Shown: piece after piece, positions 26,884 to 35,630 of the stretch
Position numbering within the stretch: the first letter of the stretch is position 1
Layout of the letters: every line of letters starts with the position of its first letter
Source of the DNA: Psychroflexus tropicus DSM 15496
GTDB taxonomy: Bacteria; Bacteroidota; Bacteroidia; Flavobacteriales; Flavobacteriaceae
Length of the DNA stretch: 64,000 nucleotides
Direction of reading: 5' to 3'
NCBI RefSeq assembly: GCF_000378765.1
Contig: NZ_KB905343.1
Location: 727,218-791,217 of the forward strand
The notes under the pieces: model-generated
What the model was told of the DNA's origin: nothing
Seen by the model: the letters and a program-made list of their open reading frames with translations, nothing else
Databases searched by the model: none
Position numbers and translations under genes: made by a program

Positions 26884-27330
26884 ATGAATACTAGACTTTT
26901 TTTAATTGCATTCTGTTTAATAAGCTACATAGGATTTTCTCAGGACGCAGAAGCTATTGTTGGTGTATGGGAACCTGGACACGGAAAAGCTAAGGTGAAA
27001 ATCAATAAAATTGATGATAAATTTTATGGTAAAATAGTTTGGCTTAAAGAACCAATCGATCCTAGTACTGGAGAAGCCAAGTTAGATAAGAATAACCCTG
27101 ATGAAAGTATGCAAAATGTTCCTTTAAGAGGATATCGTATTCTAAAGGATTTTCAATACATGGGAGATGGTGTATGGGAAGAAGGAACCATTTATGATCC
27201 AGAAAGTGGAACCACTTATAGCTGTGTAATTACCATGAAAGATGAAAACACCTTAGATATACGTGGTTATGTAGGTGTAAAAACTTTTGGAAGAACTGAT
27301 ACCTGGAGAAGATTAACCCGAAAAAAATAA
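26884..27330 (+). CDS. DUF2147 domain-containing secreted protein
   Basis: A protein of 148 residues with a signal peptide (1-19, ending FSQ). The DUF2147 domain fills the rest: AIVGVWEPGHGKAKVKINK at the start, GKIVWLKEP in the middle and the closing GTTYSCVITMKDENTLDIRGYVGVKTFGRTDTWRR. The family is predicted to be a lipocalin-like periplasmic or surface barrel of unknown ligand. A clear terminator follows at 27338-27377. Confidence 0.92.
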   Translation: MNTRLFLIAFCLISYIGFSQDAEAIVGVWEPGHGKAKVKINKIDDKFYGKIVWLKEPIDPSTGEAKLDKNNPDESMQNVPLRGYRILKDFQYMGDGVWEEGTIYDPESGTTYSCVITMKDENTLDIRGYVGVKTFGRTDTWRRLTRKK

Positions 27331-27337
27331 CATTGAT

Positions 27338-27377
27338 AAAAACAGCTATCTACTCCTTATAAGATGGCTGTTTTTTT
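27338..27377 (+). terminator. intrinsic terminator after the DUF2147 gene
   Basis: Arms AAAAACAGCTATCT (27338-27351) and AGATGGCTGTTTTT (27362-27375) pair with one G-U, around a 10-base loop, and the T-run continues to 27377. Its position also excludes the in-frame ATG at 27364 as a start for the next gene. Confidence 0.85.
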
Positions 27378-27396
27378 AGCTTTTAATGCTACGAAC

Positions 27397-28536
27397 ATGA
27401 AAAATTACTACTGTTTACTACTTACACTTATTTTTTTAAATTCTTATTCAATTCAAGCTCAGGAAGACGAAGAAGATTATAGCATATACGATGATTACGA
27501 GTTGGAGGATGACACGCCGATCAAACGCTATGCAAGTCCCAAAATTTCAGGAATGAGTCCTCAGAAATTTATCGGTGTAAGTTTTGATGCGCAGATGCCT
27601 TATAAATATGAATTTTCTGAAGTAACTTTTCCTCAAACACAGAATAATGGTTTTGATGTGGATGAAGATAATCCTGAAATAAACGAAACTGGGAAGGCCA
27701 AGTTTACAGGTGGTTTTAGGTTTAGCAGTAATATTCCAATTATCTCAAAGAGTAGTTTCGTATGGCAATCTGGAATCAATTACATGGATACCCGCTATAA
27801 CATCAATGAAAATTTAAATTCACCAAGAAGTCCAATAACATTGCCAGATGGTTCTGAAGCAAGAAGTTTAGGGCGAATTTTAAACGAAGATGGCCTTAGA
27901 AATATCAATTGGACCAACACTTTTTTCTTTCCTCTTAACGAAAAAGATTTTATAGTATTTCAAGGGCAGATGGATCTTAGTGGGAACTATGGGTTAGACG
28001 AATTTCAATCGCTTAGTACAATACGTTACAGTGCAGCTGCAGTTTACGGCAGGCGTGTTAATGATTATTACCGCTGGGGAGTAGGGGTATCCAGAACCTA
28101 TAGAGTTGGTAACTTAAATTACGTTCCCGTAGTGATGTTCGACTGGACCTCAGACAATCGCAAATGGGGAACAGAAATACTTTTTCCAGCTCGAGCCTAT
28201 GTTCGTTACAACATCAATCAAAACTCACTGTTATTGGCAGGCTTCGATCTGGAAGGACAAAGCTATAGAATAGATGATTACTCGATCAACGGTAATTCTT
28301 ATGAAATCAGAAGGGGAGAAGTAAGACCTAAACTTGAATTTCAAACTCGAATTTCAGGATATATTTGGGCAACGGTACAAGCAGGCTATAGAATGGACTG
28401 GTCTTATGATGCTGATGAGCTTGATGGAGAAGGAGACTTCTTTAGAGGATTCTTTGGAGACCAGGATTTTGGGATGATCAACAATTTAGAAAACCCATTA
28501 TTCTTTAATGTAGGATTGAATTTCGTGAGTCAATAG
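27397..28536 (+). CDS. DUF6268-like outer-membrane beta-barrel protein
   Basis: The product is 379 residues from ATG 27397 (MKNYYCLLL), which gives a signal peptide ending QAQ. A strongly acidic region follows (EDEEDYSIYDDYELEDD), then alternating amphipathic strands to the end, finishing FFNVGLNFVSQ as expected of an outer-membrane barrel. The WTSDNRKWGTEILFPARAYVRYN segment is what I associate with DUF6268 proteins. It is flanked by terminators on both sides, so it is probably transcribed alone. Function is unknown. Confidence 0.75.
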   Translation: MKNYYCLLLTLIFLNSYSIQAQEDEEDYSIYDDYELEDDTPIKRYASPKISGMSPQKFIGVSFDAQMPYKYEFSEVTFPQTQNNGFDVDEDNPEINETGKAKFTGGFRFSSNIPIISKSSFVWQSGINYMDTRYNINENLNSPRSPITLPDGSEARSLGRILNEDGLRNINWTNTFFFPLNEKDFIVFQGQMDLSGNYGLDEFQSLSTIRYSAAAVYGRRVNDYYRWGVGVSRTYRVGNLNYVPVVMFDWTSDNRKWGTEILFPARAYVRYNINQNSLLLAGFDLEGQSYRIDDYSINGNSYEIRRGEVRPKLEFQTRISGYIWATVQAGYRMDWSYDADELDGEGDFFRGFFGDQDFGMINNLENPLFFNVGLNFVSQ

Positions 28537-28560
28537 ACTGATTTCAAACAAATTTTGAAA

Positions 28561-28591
28561 GCTGATTTCACTCCTGAAATCAGCTTTTTTT
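28561..28591 (+). terminator. intrinsic terminator after the outer-membrane barrel gene
   Basis: GCTGATTTCA (28561-28570) pairs with TGAAATCAGC (28575-28584) around CTCC, followed by seven T. Confidence 0.9.
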
Positions 28592-28698
28592 ACTTGTATT
28601 ATAAATATGTCGGGTGAAATATTTGAATATTATTCTATTGAATATCAATTTTTTAAAAAATAAATGAACCAAAATTTAATACCTCTCGTATATATATT

Positions 28699-29172
28699 AT
28701 GAAATCATTTTATCTCGTATTAGTATTTATAGCTGGAATGTCTCTGAATACTGTAGCTCAGCAAATAACATTAACATCTGGAGGGAATGCTATAAGCTCT
28801 GGTGGAAGTCTTAGTTTTTCGATTGGTCAGGTAAGTTACAATAGTTATTCGAGTTCATCAGGCCAACTCAGTGAAGGAGTTCAACAGTCCTTTGAGGTAT
28901 CTACATTGAGCGTTGAAAAACCTATCGCAGCTTTTTCATTAGCTATTTATCCTAATCCTACTTCTAAATTTATTAGTATGGATTTTAAAAACCAGTTTGA
29001 AGGAGGTTACCATTTCAAACTTTTTGATATGCAGGGAAAACTTTTGATAGAACAAGATGTTCATAACCAGAACACAAGGATCGACTTGAGAGAATTCGCT
29101 TCATCAACATATATTCTAAACCTTTTCAAAAATAATTCTATAATCCAATCTTTTAAGATTTTAAAACATTAA
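28699..29172 (+). CDS. short T9SS type A sorting domain protein
   Basis: A protein of 157 residues: signal peptide (1-21, ending VAQ), a short domain with repeated SGG/SSG ([25 protein letters not shown]) and a C-terminal sorting domain from about 85 ([30 protein letters not shown], final QSFKILKH). Such short proteins are common in this class and are usually surface-exposed. The stop is 4 bp before the collagen-like gene, so they form one operon and may be assembled together. Confidence 0.88.
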   Translation: MKSFYLVLVFIAGMSLNTVAQQITLTSGGNAISSGGSLSFSIGQVSYNSYSSSSGQLSEGVQQSFEVSTLSVEKPIAAFSLAIYPNPTSKFISMDFKNQFEGGYHFKLFDMQGKLLIEQDVHNQNTRIDLREFASSTYILNLFKNNSIIQSFKILKH

Positions 29173-29176
29173 GCTT

Positions 29177-30592
29177 ATGTACAATTCTACGTTTAAGACG
29201 TTTATCATCCTCTTTTTCATTTATTTATCAAATATGGTTACTGCACAAGTCTCTGAAAAAATGAGTTTTCAGGCGGTGATTAGAGACGATAATAACAATT
29301 TGATTTCAAATTCACAGATCGGTATTAAAATAGGTATATTGCAGCAATCTGTTACTGGGGCCCTGGTTTACGAAGAGGTTCATACACCTACAACCAATGC
29401 CAACGGACTCATAAGTTTACAAATAGGCTCCGGAAATGTGGTTTTAGGTAGCCTTTCAGACATAGATTGGTCTCAAGGACCATATTTTATAAAAACTCTA
29501 ACAGATCCTTCTGGTGGCTCTAATTACTCAATAGAAGGCATTAGCGAACTGCTAAGTGTCCCATATGCATTATATGCTCTTAATGGAAACGAAGGTCCTG
29601 CAGGAATAGACGGTAATGGAATTGCTAATACAATAGATAATAACGACGGTACCTTTACACTAGTTTTTGACGATACAACTACATTTACTACTTCTGATTT
29701 TACAGGACCTCAAGGTGAAGCAGGACCTCAAGGATCAGTAGGTCCAGTTGGAGCTCAAGGACCTCAAGGTGAATCAGGACCACAGGGACCAAGAGGAGAA
29801 CAGGGAGTGACTGGTCCTCAAGGCGAACGTGGATTGCAAGGTGCTGCAGGTCCGGTAGGAGCCCAAGGTCCCCAAGGTGTCGCCGGTCCAGCAGGGCCAA
29901 GAGGAGAACAGGGAGTGACTGGTCCTCAAGGCGAACGTGGACTCCAAGGTGTCACCGGTCCAGCGGGCCCTCAAGGAGAACAAGGCCTAGTAGGACCTCA
30001 GGGACCAAAAGGTGACCAAGGGGATACAGGAACAACAGGTCCACAAGGCCCACAGGGAGAAAGAGGTTTACAGGGTGTCACCGGTTCGGTTGGCCCACAA
30101 GGGGAAGTAGGCCCACAGGGACCAAGAGGAGAACAGGGAGAGACTGGTCCTCAGGGCGAACGTGGATTACAAGGCGTTGCAGGTGCAGTAGGAGCACAAG
30201 GACCACAAGGTGAAATTGGTCCCCAAGGTCCACAGGGCGAAAGAGGTTTACAGGGTGTTGATGGACCTAAGGGTGATAAAGGAGATACTGGTGCCCAAGG
30301 TCCTGCAGGACCACAAGGTGAAACTGGTCCCCAAGGCCCACAAGGTATTCCTGGAAGTGATTTAAGTTATAGAGCAGGATCTTCAAGCGGGACTTCAACA
30401 ATAAATGTTACTTTTAGCAGTCCAATGCCTAATACCAACTATACTGTAAATTTAACCCGGGTTTCTAACTGTGGGCAAGGAGCCAGAGTTTCAAACAAAA
30501 CAACCACAGGATTTACTATTAATGTAGAATATACTCTTGCAATCCCTTTATGTTCTGCCAATATAGATTGGTTAGCTGTTCCTTACAAATAG
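29177..30592 (+). CDS. secreted collagen-like (Gly-X-Y) repeat protein
   Basis: A protein of 471 residues: signal peptide (about 1-23), an N-terminal beta domain (24-135), a spacer, about 73 Gly-X-Y triplets over residues 176-394, and a C-terminal beta domain ending [10 protein letters not shown]. The tail ([21 protein letters not shown]) resembles C-terminal domains of phage tail fibres. The collagen part should trimerise. At DNA level it contains a 45-bp exact direct repeat (29789-29833 and 29897-29941). The neighbour upstream carries a T9SS domain; this protein does not obviously have one. A terminator follows. Confidence 0.9.
   Translation: MYNSTFKTFIILFFIYLSNMVTAQVSEKMSFQAVIRDDNNNLISNSQIGIKIGILQQSVTGALVYEEVHTPTTNANGLISLQIGSGNVVLGSLSDIDWSQGPYFIKTLTDPSGGSNYSIEGISELLSVPYALYALNGNEGPAGIDGNGIANTIDNNDGTFTLVFDDTTTFTTSDFTGPQGEAGPQGSVGPVGAQGPQGESGPQGPRGEQGVTGPQGERGLQGAAGPVGAQGPQGVAGPAGPRGEQGVTGPQGERGLQGVTGPAGPQGEQGLVGPQGPKGDQGDTGTTGPQGPQGERGLQGVTGSVGPQGEVGPQGPRGEQGETGPQGERGLQGVAGAVGAQGPQGEIGPQGPQGERGLQGVDGPKGDKGDTGAQGPAGPQGETGPQGPQGIPGSDLSYRAGSSSGTSTINVTFSSPMPNTNYTVNLTRVSNCGQGARVSNKTTTGFTINVEYTLAIPLCSANIDWLAVPYK
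29702..30355 (+). repeat. collagen-like triplet-repeat DNA
   Basis: Nine-base periodicity encoding Gly-X-Y runs through this stretch. Longer units recur, for example an identical 45-bp segment 108 bp apart and a diverged third copy at 30122. This is expected to vary in length between strains by slippage or recombination. Confidence 0.85.
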
Positions 30593-30608
30593 AATAGTTT
30601 AAACTTTT

Positions 30609-30638
30609 AAAAGCTAACCTCTATGGTTAGCTTTTTTT
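30609..30638 (+). terminator. intrinsic terminator after the collagen-like gene
   Basis: AAAAGCTAACC (30609-30619) pairs with GGTTAGCTTTT (30625-30635) around TCTAT, and the T-run continues to 30638. Confidence 0.9.
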
Positions 30639-30709
30639 GTTTGATGATACAAGCTAATATAAATTCCATTATTTTAGTATTTTGGAATATGAATTTAAAA
30701 TTGAATCCA

Positions 30710-31441
30710 ATGAAATTTCTGCTTGTATTTTCAATAATCTGTATGTCAACTTTTAAAACATTTGGTCAGTCTTTTGAAGGGTCATGGCAACTTGTCGAAC
30801 TTAATGGAGAAACTGTCACCAATCGAAAAGTTGTTAAAACAGTGGTAGATGGTTATTTTGCTCTGGGCTCCAAATCAACGTCTGATAATTCTTTTTTAGG
30901 AGCAGCTGGTGGAGAATTTCAAATCAAAGAAGATAAATTGATAGAAAACAGAGACTTCGATACTTACGATGCCTCAAAAATCAATGAGGAAAGAGTTTAT
31001 GAATTAGATTGGGTGAATAATGACCTTTTAAAAATTTCAGATGATAATCACGAAAAAATATGGAAGCGTTTATCTAATGAGAATAACTCTTTATCAGGTA
31101 ACTGGGTGATTACGGGAAGAATGAGAAACGATGAAATGAGAACCATGACCCCTGGAGATCGAAGAACGATTAAAATCCTCAATGGAAACCGTTTTCAATG
31201 GGTAGCTTTTAATTCTGCATCCAAAACCTTTAATGCTTCGGGTGGTGGGACTTACTCGGCAGAAGATGGTACTTACGTTGAAAATATCACTTTCTTCTCT
31301 AAAAATAAAGATCGAGTAGGAGCAGAGCTTCAATTTCAGTTTGAAGTTATTGATGGTGCTTGGCATCATAAGGGCAACAGCTCCAAAGGGGATCCAATTC
31401 ATGAAATTTGGTCACCTTATGCGGAAGCTTATAACAAATAA
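30710..31441 (+). CDS. secreted hypothetical protein with two lipocalin-like repeats
   Basis: The product is 243 residues from ATG 30710 (MKFLLVFSII); earlier in-frame starts lie partly in the preceding terminator. A signal peptide ends at FGQ (about 20). Two similar halves follow, each opening with a lipocalin-like GSW motif (FEGSWQLVELNGE and LSGNWVITGRMRNDEM) and ending in IWKRLSN or IHEIWSPY. It may belong to a DUF4488-like group but I am not certain. The following 283 bp holds no gene, only AT-rich DNA with a short hairpin at 31468-31487. Confidence 0.72.
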   Translation: MKFLLVFSIICMSTFKTFGQSFEGSWQLVELNGETVTNRKVVKTVVDGYFALGSKSTSDNSFLGAAGGEFQIKEDKLIENRDFDTYDASKINEERVYELDWVNNDLLKISDDNHEKIWKRLSNENNSLSGNWVITGRMRNDEMRTMTPGDRRTIKILNGNRFQWVAFNSASKTFNASGGGTYSAEDGTYVENITFFSKNKDRVGAELQFQFEVIDGAWHHKGNSSKGDPIHEIWSPYAEAYNK

Positions 31442-31467
31442 GTAATTGTTTTAATTCGAGTATATAT

Positions 31468-31487
31468 CCTGATCATTCTAGATCAGG
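31468..31487. repeat. 7-bp hairpin downstream of the lipocalin-like gene
   Basis: CCTGATC (31468-31474) and GATCAGG (31481-31487) flank ATTCTA. There is no T-run, so terminator activity is doubtful. The rest of the 31442-31724 gap shows nothing recognisable except a TAACTTTG at 31720. Confidence 0.35.
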
Positions 31488-31724
31488 AAGAAATCATATA
31501 TTAAGAATTTTATAAAAGGTTTAAAATTAGCCTCATTTCTCTGCATTAATAATAGACTTACTGAATAAATTTTATGTTTTAACAAGTTCTAATTGATGCA
31601 TCTCTTATTGTCTTAGAGATGACACAAATCAATTACATTTCTAAACACATGACTTTGACATAAAGACTATTATTCTCTTAATTTCAGCTATTCGCCTTAA
31701 GTTACGACCACAATTCAATTAACT

Positions 31725-34007
31725 TTGAAGCAAAGTGCTATCGAGTTGAAAGAGTATTTAAAACAATTAGAGTTATTTTTTAAAAGTTCAAATTTCGATC
31801 GAGGAATTCGTCTAGGTACTTCTCTTGCGGTTCCATTTGGTATATTTTACGTCTTCGGGCATATTGAATTGGCTTTACCAATAGTAGTTGGCGCTTTTCT
31901 AAATGCACCTGGAGATATGCCAGGAAGCAGAAAACGAAAAGTCAATGCAATCTTAATCAGTACAGGATTAACAATGCTGATTACGGCCTTGATATTGTTT
32001 ACTAAACCCATATTGCCGCTTTTATTGCTTACAATGGGTTTTGTAGCATTTGTGGTTTCGCTTCTTTCAGTCTACGGATTTAGGGCTTCTTTGGTTTCTT
32101 TTTCTGGATTATTGGCAATGGTGATAGCTTTTGCCATCGAAAAAAATACAACTTCCGAAATATTGATCCAAGTGCTTTTAATGGGTGTTGGAGGACTTTG
32201 GTATCTTTTGGTTTCTCTTACATTTCAAAAACTAGCTCCCAAAAAAGATCAAAATCAATTATTATCTGAATCTCTTCACTTAATAGGGGACTACTTAAAC
32301 CTTAGAGCTAGATTATTGCTTGATTCTGAAGATAGAGATCAATTATTACAAAACAGTTTTACACTACAGAATCAAATTAACGACAAACATGAAACTCTTC
32401 GAGAGGTCTTGTTGAGTGTAAGAAAGCGTTCTGGTAGATCTCGATATGAAGAAAAACAATTGTTGATTTTTCTTTCTTCAATTAAAATTTTTGAATTGAT
32501 TGAGGCAGAACGCATGGATTATGAATCCTTGGATGAAGTGTTTAATGGTAGGAAGAAGTTTTTAGAAGCTTCTAAATCGCTGAATGAAATCATGGGAAGT
32601 CACCTTATTAGACTTTCTGAAGTACTGATACAGCATGATCCTTTACCTTCAAAGGATTCAATGCAAGATGCACTTGATTTTGCCAATGAGACAATCACAA
32701 AATTCATTGAAACCTATCAACTTCCTAAAGCGCGGGAAGGAGCACTGATTCTAAAAAATTTATACGATTACCAAGAATTATTGCTTCAGGAGATTAAAGC
32801 AATTAGGAGAGTCATGGCTAACGTCAAAGAATCTGCAAAAGTATCACTAAAGCGCCAGGATGCAAGCCAGTTTTTAACTTTACATGAATACAGATTCAAT
32901 GTATTTGTTCAAAATCTAAACTTAAATTCAACATTATGTAGACACTCATTAAGGCTTAGCGTTGCCATGTTGGCAGCCTATAGCTTAGGTGTTTTCTTTG
33001 ACATCCAAAATACATATTGGATTTTACTCACCATCATAGTCATTATGCGGCCCAATTATGGATTGACTAAACAACGATCGAAAGACCGTATTATCGGGAC
33101 GGTTATTGGTGCTATTATCGCTGTTGGTATAGTTTTGGTGATACAAAATCAGATTTTATACGCAGTCTTAGCCTTGGTATCCTTAGTTTTTGCTTTTGCA
33201 CTACTACAGCAAAATTATAAATCTGCCGCAGCTCTTATTACCATAAGTATTGTTTTTGTGTACTCTTTTATCAACCCTCAAGCTCTAGAAGTTATTCAAT
33301 ATAGAGTCATAGATACCTTTATTGGGGCTGTAATTGCAGTTTTTGCAAACTATACGATTCTTCCAAGCTGGGAAGCAGATAATTTAAAGCAAGTTCTTAT
33401 AAAAGCTTTCGACAGTAATAAAGCCTACCTTACAGCAACAAAAGATCTCTATCAGGAACCAGATCAAAACAAATTATCTTATAATCTCGCAAGAAAAGAT
33501 GCTTTCTTAGCCATTAGTCAACTTAATGCTGCCTTCCAGAGACTAACTCAAGATCCAAAATCTAAGCAACATGAGTTTCAATTAATTTATGAAATGGTGA
33601 CCTTGCACCAGACGATACTTTCTGCAACAGCCTCTATTGGAAACTTTATTACACACCATCAAACAACTCCAGCATCATTAGAATTTAATACGCTTATCCA
33701 GAAAATAACGGATTCCTTTCATAGAGCATCCATGAATTTATCTGAAGCATCCAACTTTGAGAATCAGAAAACTATCAAAGGCGATGATGCAGAAAAGAAA
33801 TTATTGGAAAAATATGATCAATTAGCCAAGAAAAGGGATGAAAATATTAAAGCAGGACATGTGGATTTAGACACTTCAACTTTGCATGCCCTACAGGAGG
33901 CCTACCTTATTTCTAATCATTTAAGCTGGTTGGTTTCCATGTCAGATAACTTAGTTCGCTCAACCAATCAATACATTAAGTCTATACTCTCACTACAAAA
34001 AGAGTAG
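31725..34007 (+). CDS. FUSC family (YccS/aromatic acid exporter-like) membrane protein
   Basis: A protein of 760 residues with the two-halves layout of the family: about five membrane helices near 30-170, a soluble helical part, and a second block near 405-540 (LAAYSLGVFFDIQNTYWILLTIIVIMRPNYGLTKQRSKDRIIGTVIGAI, the FUSC motif), followed by a helical cytoplasmic tail. Relatives export aromatic acids or act in envelope stress. No ATG is available; TTG 31725 is used here, but TAACTTTG at 31720-31727 looks like a -7 box, in which case TTG 31746 would be the start. It seems to be a single gene. Confidence 0.88.
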   Translation: MKQSAIELKEYLKQLELFFKSSNFDRGIRLGTSLAVPFGIFYVFGHIELALPIVVGAFLNAPGDMPGSRKRKVNAILISTGLTMLITALILFTKPILPLLLLTMGFVAFVVSLLSVYGFRASLVSFSGLLAMVIAFAIEKNTTSEILIQVLLMGVGGLWYLLVSLTFQKLAPKKDQNQLLSESLHLIGDYLNLRARLLLDSEDRDQLLQNSFTLQNQINDKHETLREVLLSVRKRSGRSRYEEKQLLIFLSSIKIFELIEAERMDYESLDEVFNGRKKFLEASKSLNEIMGSHLIRLSEVLIQHDPLPSKDSMQDALDFANETITKFIETYQLPKAREGALILKNLYDYQELLLQEIKAIRRVMANVKESAKVSLKRQDASQFLTLHEYRFNVFVQNLNLNSTLCRHSLRLSVAMLAAYSLGVFFDIQNTYWILLTIIVIMRPNYGLTKQRSKDRIIGTVIGAIIAVGIVLVIQNQILYAVLALVSLVFAFALLQQNYKSAAALITISIVFVYSFINPQALEVIQYRVIDTFIGAVIAVFANYTILPSWEADNLKQVLIKAFDSNKAYLTATKDLYQEPDQNKLSYNLARKDAFLAISQLNAAFQRLTQDPKSKQHEFQLIYEMVTLHQTILSATASIGNFITHHQTTPASLEFNTLIQKITDSFHRASMNLSEASNFENQKTIKGDDAEKKLLEKYDQLAKKRDENIKAGHVDLDTSTLHALQEAYLISNHLSWLVSMSDNLVRSTNQYIKSILSLQKE

Positions 34008-34011
34008 ATAT

Positions 34012-34247
34012 TTTGAATTAGTTGTTCAAAACAACTTCTAGACTTTTTTGAATTCTCTTTAGCGTTGATAGGTATCTTTCTTAGAATTAAATTTTTGATC
34101 TGGACCAATTTCCAGTCGTCTGAATGTCCCGTAAACCCTTTGTGATTTGAATTGTGCTTTCTAAGTCTCTCATCAATTGCATCACAAGTATGACCAATAC
34201 TATCAATCTTGTTTTTGAGAATAGAGAATGTATATGAAGCAATACAT
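34012..34247 (-). pseudogene. GIY-YIG nuclease pseudogene
   Basis: Reading the minus strand from ATG 34247 gives MYCFIYILYSQK, the usual N-terminus of short flavobacterial GIY-YIG (URI domain) proteins. It then stops by frameshift at an A-run. The other frame continues with IDSIGHTCDAIDERLRKHN, then HKGFTGHSDDWKLV, which are the next family blocks with a few residues lost around the YIG motif. The decayed end runs to about 34012. Intact genes of this family code for about 80-95 residues. It lies downstream of the tRNA-Arg region on the same strand, directly after a terminator hairpin. Confidence 0.75.
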
Positions 34248-34256
34248 AAAATTAAA

Positions 34257-34278
34257 AATCCCGCCTTATAGCGGGATT
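34257..34278 (-). terminator. terminator-like hairpin before the GIY-YIG pseudogene
   Basis: AATCCCGC (34257-34264) and GCGGGATT (34271-34278) pair around CTTATA. On the minus strand the stem is followed by a T-run (complement of 34254-34258). It mirrors the hairpin that follows the intact tRNA. Confidence 0.7.
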
Positions 34279-34281
34279 GGA

Positions 34282-34328
34282 GTGATCGCGACAGGATTAC
34301 CTTCGGTTTTCAATAGTGCTCAATGTTG
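34282..34328 (-). pseudogene. decayed tRNA-Arg copy, 3' end
   Basis: GTGATCGCGACAGGATT (34282-34298) is identical to the 3' end of the intact tRNA-Arg (34450-34466). Beyond it only scraps align, such as ACCT and a D-arm-like GTGCTC. The spacing to the flanking hairpin matches that of the intact copy. Confidence 0.6.
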
Positions 34329-34416
34329 CAAATAAGAAACCACGAAGCTCTCGCTTCTAATTTTCTGTTTTTAGTCGCTATACAAAGCTTCAGCTTTATT
34401 CGCTTATAAAAACACA

Positions 34417-34439
34417 AAACCACGCTATAAGCGTGGTTT
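34417..34439 (-). terminator. terminator of tRNA-Arg
   Basis: AAACCACGC (34417-34425) and GCGTGGTTT (34431-34439) form a perfect 9-bp stem around TATAA, with an A-rich stretch at 34408-34419 that gives a T-rich tail on the minus strand. It lies 11 bp beyond the tRNA 3' end. Confidence 0.75.
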
Positions 34440-34450
34440 CCTGAGTGTCG

Positions 34451-34524
34451 TGATCGCGACAGGATTCGAACCTGTGACCGTCTGCTTAGAAGGCAGATGC
34501 TCTATCCAGCTGAGCTACGCGACC
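34451..34524 (-). tRNA. tRNA-Arg (anticodon TCT)
   Basis: 74 nt on the minus strand. Acceptor stem GGTCGCG/CGCGATC with one G-U, D-arm AGCTCAGCTGGATAGAGC, anticodon arm TCTGC-CTTCTAA-GCAGA (anticodon TCT, reading AGA/AGG), and T-arm ACAGG-TTCGAAT-CCTGT. The discriminator base is A and CCA is not encoded. A terminator hairpin follows. Confidence 0.96.
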
Positions 34525-34535
34525 TAATTTATTTA

Positions 34536-34606
34536 AAACAGATTATCGAACCTGCGACTGTCCCGCTTTTAGAGTGGGATGCTCTTTTCAGGTGAATTAT
34601 GTTAGC
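34536..34606 (-). pseudogene. decayed tRNA-like copy
   Basis: Read on the minus strand, this stretch retains a D-arm remnant (CACCTGAAAAGAGC), an imperfect anticodon stem (TCCCAC/GCGGGA, one mismatch) and a T-arm remnant (GCAGGTTCGATAATCTG). The loop lacks T33 and the acceptor stem does not pair. It sits 12 bp upstream of the intact tRNA-Arg. Confidence 0.55.
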
Positions 34607-34673
34607 TAAAATTGCGAGTGCAAAGATAGAACTATTCTCCTTTTACACAACAATTATTTAAAATTTTACAAAT

Positions 34674-34701
34674 AAAAAAGCCCTACGAAACGTAGGGCTT
34701 T
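34674..34701 (-). terminator. intrinsic terminator of the OmpA lipoprotein gene
   Basis: AAAGCCCTACG (34677-34687) and CGTAGGGCTTT (34691-34701) flank AAA, with the T-run on the minus strand (complement of 34674-34679). It is 19 bp past the stop of the OmpA gene. Confidence 0.92.
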
Positions 34702-34719
34702 GAGCTATAATAACTTAAA

Positions 34720-35562
34720 TTATTTTGCTGTTTTCATTCCTTCTTCTATCATTCCGAAGAATTGATCTAATTTTGGAAGAACTACAATTCTTGTTCTTCT
34801 GTTTTTAGCTTTTCCAGCAGCTGTATCATTACTAGCAACAGGAACATATTCACCTCTACCAGCAGCAGTCATTCTTGCAGGATCAACATTATATTCATTC
34901 TGTAGAATTCTTACAACAGCTGTGGCTCTTTTGGTACTTAAATCCCAATTATCTTCGATGTTTGTTCTAGAAATTGGGTCTGTGTCAGTATGGCCTTCCA
35001 CCATAAATTCGAAATCCTTTTTATCGTTAACTACTTTAGCAACTTTTGCTAATACAGCTTTGGCTTCGTTGGTTACTTTATATTGCCCGCTACCAAATAA
35101 TAACTTGTCGGAAATAGATACAAAAACAACTCCTTTCTCAACACTGATCTGGATGTCTTCGTCATCAATGTTGTTTAATGCTCCTTTTAAGCTTGTTACT
35201 AAAGCTAGGGTTACACTATCCTTCTTATTGATAGCGTCACGCATGGTTTTGATCTGAAGGTCTTTTTCTTGCATACTCTCTAAAGAACGCTCTAAGTTGG
35301 TAGCTGCAGTTTTAGAAATGGTTACCATTTCTCCCGTGGTATTTAATAAAGCTGCATTTGTATTTTGTAACGTCTTAATTTGACTTTCGTAAGATTCTCT
35401 GATTGATTTTTTCTCATCTTCACAGGCAGATAGCTTCATCTCAGCCGTCTTTAGCTCTTCTTTTGTCGTGTTATATTGGTCTTCGAGTTCTGCAAATTTT
35501 TTGTTGGAAACACAAGATGTCATCAACACACCAGCAATTGCAATAGCAAATAATTTTTTCAT
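34720..35562 (-). CDS. OmpA family lipoprotein
   Basis: A protein of 280 residues: lipoprotein signal (lipobox LMTSC, Cys17), a long coiled coil (about 25-110, heptads around ELEDQYNTTKEELKTAEMKL), then an OmpA C-terminal peptidoglycan-binding domain (about 140-265). The binding residues are in VEGHTDTDPIS and STKRATAVVRIL, and AAGRGEYVPVASN and AKNRRTRIVV close the domain. It should tether the outer membrane to peptidoglycan. It is monocistronic, with a -7 box upstream and a strong terminator. Confidence 0.95.
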   Translation of the reverse strand: MKKLFAIAIAGVLMTSCVSNKKFAELEDQYNTTKEELKTAEMKLSACEDEKKSIRESYESQIKTLQNTNAALLNTTGEMVTISKTAATNLERSLESMQEKDLQIKTMRDAINKKDSVTLALVTSLKGALNNIDDEDIQISVEKGVVFVSISDKLLFGSGQYKVTNEAKAVLAKVAKVVNDKKDFEFMVEGHTDTDPISRTNIEDNWDLSTKRATAVVRILQNEYNVDPARMTAAGRGEYVPVASNDTAAGKAKNRRTRIVVLPKLDQFFGMIEEGMKTAK

Positions 35563-35588
35563 GATTTAGTTTTAATTTTAAAGTTATA

Positions 35589-35596
35589 CAAATTTA
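35589..35596 (-). promoter_or_regulatory. candidate -7 promoter element of the OmpA gene
   Basis: On the minus strand TAAATTTG matches TAnnTTTG and ends 26 bp before the ATG at 35562. A -33 partner at the proper distance was not found. Confidence 0.45.
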
Positions 35597-35630
35597 ATTT
35601 TCGTTTTTAAATAATGTCTTGTCTTAACAA

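Noticed and set aside
29700-29983. Minus-strand frames opposite the collagen-like repeats
   Set aside because: The repeated low-complexity peptides are a by-product of nine-base periodic coding DNA on the other strand.
29702-30355. Direct repeats that could suggest a CRISPR array
   Set aside because: The repeats are in frame, code for Gly-X-Y triplets, and have no unique spacers or cas genes nearby.
34536-34606. A second functional tRNA with CTA or similar anticodon
   Set aside because: The acceptor stem does not pair, T33 is lost and the T-arm is broken; it is a remnant.
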